DNA from: Prescottella sp. R16
GTDB lineage: Bacteria > Actinomycetota > Actinomycetes > Mycobacteriales > Mycobacteriaceae
Assembly (NCBI RefSeq): GCF_030656875.1
Contig: NZ_CP130943.1
Location: forward strand, 3,286,001 to 3,350,000
Direction of reading: 5' to 3'
DNA length: 64,000 nucleotides
Translations under genes and position numbers: made by a program
In this document: positions 59,762-64,000 of the stretch, in pieces
Layout: each line of letters begins with the position of its first letter
How positions within the stretch are numbered: the first letter of the stretch is position 1
Notes under the pieces: model-generated
The model's database searches: none
Told to the model about the DNA's origin: nothing
What the model saw: the letters and a program-made list of their open reading frames with translations, nothing else

Positions 59762-60331
59762 TTACCAACGTTTCCGATCATCGTGACGTTCTGGACCGGC
59801 CTCGTGGGTGGGTCGGTGGGTGGGGGCACCGTCGGCCGCTCCGGCGTCGAGGACCTGGCGATAGAGCAGTGCGTGCACCTGCTGGACGTCGGGGATGTCG
59901 TCGAACTCGAGCGGATCGTCGGACGACGCGACGATCATCAGCGTTCCGGTTTTCAGCAGCCGGTCGACGAGGCCGTGCCGGAACTGGACGTTGCTGATCC
60001 GATTCATCGGGATGTCGATGCCGGTGTGGGTGAGGACGCCGTGCCGGATCATGACGCGGCGATCGGTGACGAGGAAGTGCGTCGACTTCCACCGCAACGC
60101 CGGTACGAGGACCTTCCAGCCGACGAGGGCCAGCCATACGACGCCGACGAGTATCGACACCACCGGAACGGCACCGCCGGTGAGCCGCGACTGCGCCGAG
60201 CCGAGCGCGAAACCGGCTATCGCTGTCGCCAGTACGAAGATCGCTGCCGGTACGACGAGCATCTTCCAGTGCGGGTGCCGGTGCAGCACCAGTTCCTCGT
60301 CCGCGGCCAGCGCGTCCTGCGGGTATCCCAT
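59762..60331 (-). CDS. PH-domain (bPH_2/YdbS-like) membrane protein
   Basis: A 189-residue protein with two membrane segments at about 26-46 and 55-77, followed by a bacterial PH domain with FLVTDRRVMIRHGVLTHTGIDIPMNRISNVQ, the typical bPH_2 core. The C-terminal 25 residues are His/Asp-rich. Function is unknown; the family includes regulators of secretion or envelope stress. ATG at 60331. The Rv3278c homologue lies near purKE in mycobacteria. Confidence 0.85.
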   Translation of the reverse strand: MGYPQDALAADEELVLHRHPHWKMLVVPAAIFVLATAIAGFALGSAQSRLTGGAVPVVSILVGVVWLALVGWKVLVPALRWKSTHFLVTDRRVMIRHGVLTHTGIDIPMNRISNVQFRHGLVDRLLKTGTLMIVASSDDPLEFDDIPDVQQVHALLYRQVLDAGAADGAPTHRPTHEAGPERHDDRKRW

Positions 60332-60691
60332 CCCACGAGTGTGACAGGACCTGCCGGCAACACCGTGCCACTGTACGGCGACTGCGGCGCGGCTGATGCG
60401 ATCGAACGAACACTCGACCCGATGCTCGTCGTCGGGTCGGGTGTTTTCCGGCCCTCGACACCTGCGACGAATGTCGACCTTGTCACACCTTTCTCATGTA
60501 ACGGTCGAGGCAATAGCCATACAGCGCTCCGAATTCGCAGTTCAGCCACCCGAACGAACGATCTACCCGAACAATCGTGAATTTCGAACGGCCACCCAAT
60601 TCCGTCGGGGAAAGAAATTTGACTTACTCTTTGCCGCGCAAGTGGGGGTCGGGGCCCGCGAGACGATCTGTCGAGTGGCTAGGAAGTGGTA
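60332..60691. promoter_or_regulatory. 360-bp divergent gap upstream of the surface-protein gene
   Basis: No coding sequence is convincing here. The right part (about 60480-60680) is less GC-rich than the surroundings and should carry the promoter of the secreted protein; TTTGACTTACT near 60618 could be a -35 element, but no clear -10 is seen. Confidence 0.35.
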
Positions 60692-60971
60692 ATGCGTACG
60701 AACAGTCTGATGTCGCGTGGGCTGAGGGGAGGGATCGCCGCGTTCGGTGCGCTCGCACTCGTGAGCGGGGCAAGCGTCGGCGTCGCGTCCGCCGATCCGG
60801 GCCTCCCCGGGCTCCCGAAGATCACGGTCCCGGGAATCCCGGACACCGGCTTCACGGCACCGGCATGTGAGGCGACCGAGTGGACCCCCACCGATCTGCA
60901 ACTGACGATCGACGGCTCCAGGTTGGAGAGCTACAACGCCGGCAACGTCGTGCCGATGTACGGCAACAAGC

Positions 60972-60981
60972 CCGACACCCC
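60972..60981 (+). repeat. Target-site duplication, left copy
   Basis: CCGACACCCC directly flanks the left end of the element and is repeated at 62282-62291. Ten bases is in the range known for ISAs1-family insertions. Confidence 0.95.
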
Positions 60982-62281
60982 CAGGGCCCCGGCAAAGTCG
61001 CATAGCTGCATGTCAGGCGGCATGAAGTAGATCGATCGGACGATGCGGGTCGCGGCCGTGATGCCGTAGCGCGGCTGCGATGTTGTCGTGGCCGGCCAAC
61101 CGCAGGACGCTGACGACGGTGTTGCGGATGGTGGCCATCACCTGCGGACCGGTGCCGGTGCGGACGGCGGAGCGGTCTTCGTCGAAGGTGACGTCCCGGA
61201 CCCAGTGCAGGCGGTTCTCGATCGCCCAATGCCCGCGAACCCAGCCGGCGACCTGCAGCGGAGCGGCAGAGGTCATCGGGATCGAGGTGACCAGGTAGAC
61301 GACCTCGACGGATCTACGGCCCTTCCTGGTGACGGTGCGACGCACCTGCAACACCTGGCAGGCGTGTGGAAACCCGAGCCCACCGGCGACCTCGGTGGCC
61401 TTGATCGTGCGCTGCTCCCGCCGCCCGTGACCATACCCACCGGTCGACGACGAGACAGGAATCGCGTTCCACGGCAACGACTTCAACAGATCCCGCAGGA
61501 CCTTCTGGTTGTTCTTGACGGTGAACACGTAATGCCCGCCCCGACCGACGATGTACTCGGCGGTGGCCCGCTGACAGTGCAGGGCATCCGCGGTGACCAC
61601 CGCGTCGGTGAGGTCGAGTGGGGCGAGGAGGTCGGTGATCAGCGGGATCTCGTTGGTCTTCGCACCGACCTCGACCTGTCCGAGGACCACCCCGCTGCCG
61701 TGGTCGAGGGCGGCCAGCAGATGGGTGAGATGCCCGGCCGCGTCCCTCGCGCCTCGCAACGTCTTGCCGTCGACGGCGATCACCCGGCGCCCGTCGACCA
61801 CCCGGGTTCGTAGCCACGCCCACATGCCGATGACCTGGTCCAACACGGCCGCGTCGACGCGGGCGAGGGTGCGGCGGATCGTCGATTCCGACGGCACCCG
61901 ATCGGCCACACCCAGCTTCCCGAGCGCGTCTGCCGGCGCATCATGGACCCACTCTGCGATGGCGGTGAACGAGCGCGCGCCGGCGCACACCGCGGCCAGG
62001 GACACCGACAGGATCACCGTGAGCGGGTGCCGGACCCCACGCCGGGCCCGTGGATCGGGCACCCAGTCGAGCGCGTCGAGGATCCCGGTGTCGGACACTG
62101 GAACAGGCGTGGGAGAAGATGAGGCTGCGGGCACGACTCGTTCCTGGTTGTGACGATTGTGTAGGAACTTGAATCATCGCCGAGGCGGTCGTGCCCGCCC
62201 CAATCCGCGCTCTCGTCGAGCGTCATCTCGCACTGAAACCCCAGCTCAGCGTGTATCACTCACGACTTTGCCGGGCCCCTG
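60982..62281 (-). mobile_element. ISAs1-family insertion sequence, 1300 bp
   Basis: The termini are CAGGGCCCCGGCAAAGTCG on the left (60982-61000) and, read from the other end, CAGGGGCCCGGCAAAGTCG on the right (62263-62281): 19-bp inverted repeats with one mismatch. A single transposase runs right to left. With the perfect 10-bp duplication on each side, this looks like a simple and recent transposition. No passenger gene is present. The transposase is intact, so the element could still move. Confidence 0.95.
61013..62134 (-). CDS. ISAs1-family DDE transposase
   Basis: A 373-residue transposase filling most of the element. The N-terminal DDE_Tnp_1-associated region includes LDALDWVPDPRARRGVRHPL. 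The catalytic triad is Asp122 in AVDGKTLRGAR, Asp183 in VVTADALHCQ, and Glu305 in HWAIENRLHW, followed by VRDVTFDEDRSAVRTG; these are standard ISAs1 motifs. GTG at 62134, 147 bp inside the right end. The length is normal and I see no frameshift or stop. Confidence 0.95.
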   Translation of the reverse strand: MPAASSSPTPVPVSDTGILDALDWVPDPRARRGVRHPLTVILSVSLAAVCAGARSFTAIAEWVHDAPADALGKLGVADRVPSESTIRRTLARVDAAVLDQVIGMWAWLRTRVVDGRRVIAVDGKTLRGARDAAGHLTHLLAALDHGSGVVLGQVEVGAKTNEIPLITDLLAPLDLTDAVVTADALHCQRATAEYIVGRGGHYVFTVKNNQKVLRDLLKSLPWNAIPVSSSTGGYGHGRREQRTIKATEVAGGLGFPHACQVLQVRRTVTRKGRRSVEVVYLVTSIPMTSAAPLQVAGWVRGHWAIENRLHWVRDVTFDEDRSAVRTGTGPQVMATIRNTVVSVLRLAGHDNIAAALRHHGRDPHRPIDLLHAA

Positions 62282-62291
62282 CCGACACCCC
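62282..62291 (+). repeat. Target-site duplication, right copy
   Basis: Exact copy of the left 10 bases, directly after the right inverted repeat. Deleting one copy and the element restores the interrupted reading frame. Confidence 0.95.
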
Positions 62292-63360
62292 CTACTGGGA
62301 AGAACCTCCGATCTGCGGTGTCCGCCAGGTCGACGGACAGCCCGTCGCCGCGTGGATGTTCTGCACCGACGGCGCCAGCGACACGTGCGCCATTCTCGAC
62401 GAGAACGGCAACCCGGTCCACGGCTTCACCGGCGAACAGGTCGGCCCGATGCTCCCCCGGCCGACCAACGCGCGTCTCGACGACGACCAGGCGAAGGTTG
62501 TCGGCTACCTGCTGCAGCACGGTATCGAATGGAATGCGAACTACCCCGACTACGGCGGAACGGCCACCCGGGCCGACACGGCGTCCCAGCCGAACCGCCA
62601 GGCTCTCCAGCGTGCAGTCTGATGTGTCACCGACGGCCCGGGTCTGTTCCCGGACCCGGCGGACAAGGACAACTGCGGTAGGTACATCGGCGAGAAGCAG
62701 CAGCAGGACATCCTCGCTCTGATGCCGGACACCGAGGCCGTCCTCGACCTGTCCCGCACCGAACCGGCCCCCGGCGACGAACTCTCCGTCGGCGAGACTG
62801 CGCGGTTCACGCTGACGACGAACCTGGTCGATCAGCCGCTGACCCTCACCGTTCCGGCCGGCGCGACGGTCGAGGTGTGCGAGGGCGACGCGACGCTCGT
62901 CGGCGACACACTCACCGTCGCGAAGGCTGCCGGTGACACCGCCACGGTGGTCCTGTGTGTGACCTCCGATCAGGAGGGCACCGTCGATCTGTCGGTCGCG
63001 GGAATCCCGTCCGGCGACAAGAGCATCCGCTGGAACCAGGCGAACTCCGACATCACGCACGCCTACCCCGACGAGGCGTACCTGGACTGCCAGGTCTTCG
63101 CGACGTTCGACGAGAAGGAGCAGCTGACCTCCGCCGCCACCGTCACCTTCGTCGACGAGGACGGTGCAGGCGCCGGTTCGGGCATCATCGGCTCCGAGGA
63201 CACCGGTTCGCTGGGGCTGGGCAGCCTCGGCAGTCTGGCTCTCGGTTCGCTGGGTCTGGGCAGCCTCGGCTCCGGTTCCCTCGGCGACCTGGGCAGCAGC
63301 GATCCGAACGGTTCGCTGGGTGGCGACGATCAGGGCAGCCTCGGCGGCTCGACCGACCCG

Positions 63361-63420
63361 CAGCCGACCACCCCGTCGCAGCCGACTCCGCAGCCGACCA
63401 CCCCGTCGCAGCCGACCACG
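63361..63420 (+). repeat. Two 30-bp tandem units coding Pro/Thr/Gln repeats
   Basis: Units at 63361-63390 and 63391-63420 share their first 26 bases and most of the rest, encoding QPTTPSQPTP and QPTTPSQPTT. Such stalks are typical of wall-spanning surface proteins. A Gly/Ser/Leu-rich repeat (GSLGLGSLGS type) precedes it from about 63208. Confidence 0.85.
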
Positions 63421-63652
63421 CCGCAGACCCCGGACGACAACCAGGGCAACGGCGGCCAGAACAACGGTGGCCAGCCCGGCGACAAGGCTCCGCAGGGTGA
63501 GCGTCCGCACGCCATCGACGGTGGCGGCGCCGAAATGAGTACTGCAACCAGGACCGGTGCCGGTCTTGCGATCGCACTGCTGGCTCTCGGTGGTCTGGGC
63601 GCGTTCGTGGCCGTGCGCCGCATGCGTGGCTAGCCTGAAACCGAACATCGAC

Positions 63653-63701
63653 TGAAACGGCGCCCGGCCCGGTGCGTATCACCGGGCCGGGCGCCGTTTC
63701 A
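63653..63701 (+). terminator. 22-bp hairpin between the surface-protein and sortase genes
   Basis: Arms 63653-63674 and 63680-63701 are perfectly complementary around a 5-base loop. It lies 19 bases after the surface-protein stop and 20 bases before the sortase ATG, so it may limit read-through into the sortase gene. Confidence 0.8.
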
Positions 63702-63721
63702 CGAACTCCCGAGGACACGGC

Positions 63722-64000
63722 ATGCGGACACGTGGCAGGCATCGGCGGCGGCCGAACCTGTTCTGGACCTTGACGATCGCGCTGGTCGCGGTGGTCGTGC
63801 TCGTGGCCGGTGGCGTCCTGCTGCTGCGGGAACCCCAGCAGCGGGTCGCGGCCGACCCGCGTCCTCCCGGGGTGTCCGAGAGCGCCGACGCCCCGACCTC
63901 GCCGCTCCCCGAGATCGGGCAGTTGCCGCCTCGCACACTGCTTCTCGGGCGGGTCGGGGTACAGGCCCCGATCGGGGTGTCGACGGTTCCCGGCGGCGTG
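63722..64000 (+). CDS. Sortase-like protein, class F type (N-terminal part only)
   Basis: The first 93 codons of an open frame that runs off the window. An Arg-rich start (RTRGRHRRR), one TM helix at about 14-33 (FWTLTIALVAVVVLVAGGVLLL), a Pro/Asp-rich linker and then PRTLLLGRVGVQAPIG, which resembles the beginning of class F sortase domains (the RIGVxAPI segment). The catalytic His, Cys and Arg lie beyond the end, so the call is tentative. ATG at 63722 has GAGG 8 bases before it. Its position right behind a secreted protein with a wall-sorting-like tail supports a sortase. Confidence 0.6.
   Translation, partial: MRTRGRHRRRPNLFWTLTIALVAVVVLVAGGVLLLREPQQRVAADPRPPGVSESADAPTSPLPEIGQLPPRTLLLGRVGVQAPIGVSTVPGGV

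Larger units (their letters stand above)
60692..63633 (+). pseudogene. Thioester-domain (TED/TQXA-like) surface protein, split by an ISAs1 insertion and carrying a nonsense codon
   Basis: Reading 60692-60981 joined to 62292-63633 gives a 544-codon frame (1632 nt), so the insertion is exactly reversible. The product would have a signal peptide (about 1-34, cut at VASA-DPG), then a thioester-like domain with candidate Cys121 (MFCTDG) and Gln203 in ALQRAV, an Ig-like domain (about 245-345), a Gly/Ser/Leu repeat, a Pro/Thr repeat, and a C-terminal hydrophobic helix with a basic tail (RRMRG). TGA at 62620-62622 is codon 207, where related TEDs have Trp. ATG at 60692 has AGGAAG upstream. The intact parent was probably a surface adhesin; this copy cannot make the full protein. 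Confidence 0.82.

Noticed and set aside
62191..62622. A separate 143-residue gene starting inside the insertion element
   Set aside because: Its first 33 codons are IS sequence and the rest continues the interrupted surface-protein frame; it is a fragment, not an independent gene.
62620..62622. Selenocysteine at the in-frame TGA
   Set aside because: No clear SECIS-like hairpin is seen just downstream, the protein is not a redox type, and the motif expects Trp.
63208..63420. CRISPR-like array
   Set aside because: The repeats are in-frame coding repeats without unique spacers and no cas gene is nearby.
62722..63633. A separate 303-residue secreted protein starting at an internal ATG
   Set aside because: It lacks a signal peptide and is in the same frame as the upstream part, beyond the TGA.

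Overview
The window is GC-rich, densely coding actinobacterial chromosome, most likely Rhodococcus (Nocardiaceae). The grounds are a mycolata-type gene order that follows, from memory, the Mycobacterium tuberculosis block around Rv3229c-Rv3278c (desA3, ferredoxin reductase, Tgs3-like acyltransferase, secA1, hpf, comF-like gene, mtrAB-lpqB, tmk, sahH, tetR-rubredoxins-alkB, manA, manB, whiB2, fbiAB, manC, wbbL, rmlD, LCP protein, purKE), into which a rhodococcal beta-ketoadipate (pca/pob) island is set. No rRNA, tRNA or CRISPR was seen.

Layout. 1-4.9 kb (minus): lipid genes, namely an acyl desaturase cut by the window edge, its flavin/2Fe-2S reductase, a DUF6912-type protein, a WS/DGAT-like acyltransferase and a HAD protein. 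5.1-15.3 kb: an Rv3235-family protein, SecA1, long HPF, a ComF-type phosphoribosyltransferase, then the overlapping mtrA-mtrB-lpqB operon and thymidylate kinase. 15.3-21.8 kb: SahH, an alkane hydroxylase operon (alkB-rubA1-rubA2-tetR, without rubredoxin reductase), an amino-acid permease and a CDF transporter. 21.8-27.4 kb: mannose metabolism (manA, TobH-like, manB), DUF3499 protein, a zincin-fold protein without its catalytic motif, and whiB2. 27.7-31.8 kb: fbiA-fbiB-NUDIX-membrane protein, all start/stop-coupled (coenzyme F420).

31.8-44.0 kb is the catabolic island: pcaJI divergent from pcaH-G-B-DC-R-F, an SDR, pobA, an IclR regulator (probable PobR) and a PcaK-type permease. 4-Hydroxybenzoate would be imported, hydroxylated to protocatechuate, ring-cleaved and taken to succinyl-CoA plus acetyl-CoA. 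Three pairs of GTTC-N7-GRAC-like 15-mers, each pair spaced exactly 19 bp, lie before pcaI, pcaH and the permease and are probable IclR-family operators.

44.0-60.3 kb: SGNH hydrolase, GDP-mannose/rhamnose cell-wall genes (manC, wbbL, rmlD), an LCP ligase, a TIGR03089-type protein, an FtsX/ATPase exporter with an adjacent NarL-type two-component system in line with purKE, GtrA, an OmpR-type two-component system and a PH-domain membrane protein.

60.7-64.0 kb is the most unusual part. A secreted thioester-domain (TED/TQXA-like) surface-protein gene is split by a 1300-bp ISAs1-family element with 19-bp inverted repeats and a perfect 10-bp target duplication. Removing the element and one duplicate restores the frame exactly, but a second lesion remains: an in-frame TGA where the Q-x-A-V-W motif expects Trp. 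A sortase-like gene follows behind a strong hairpin and runs off the window.
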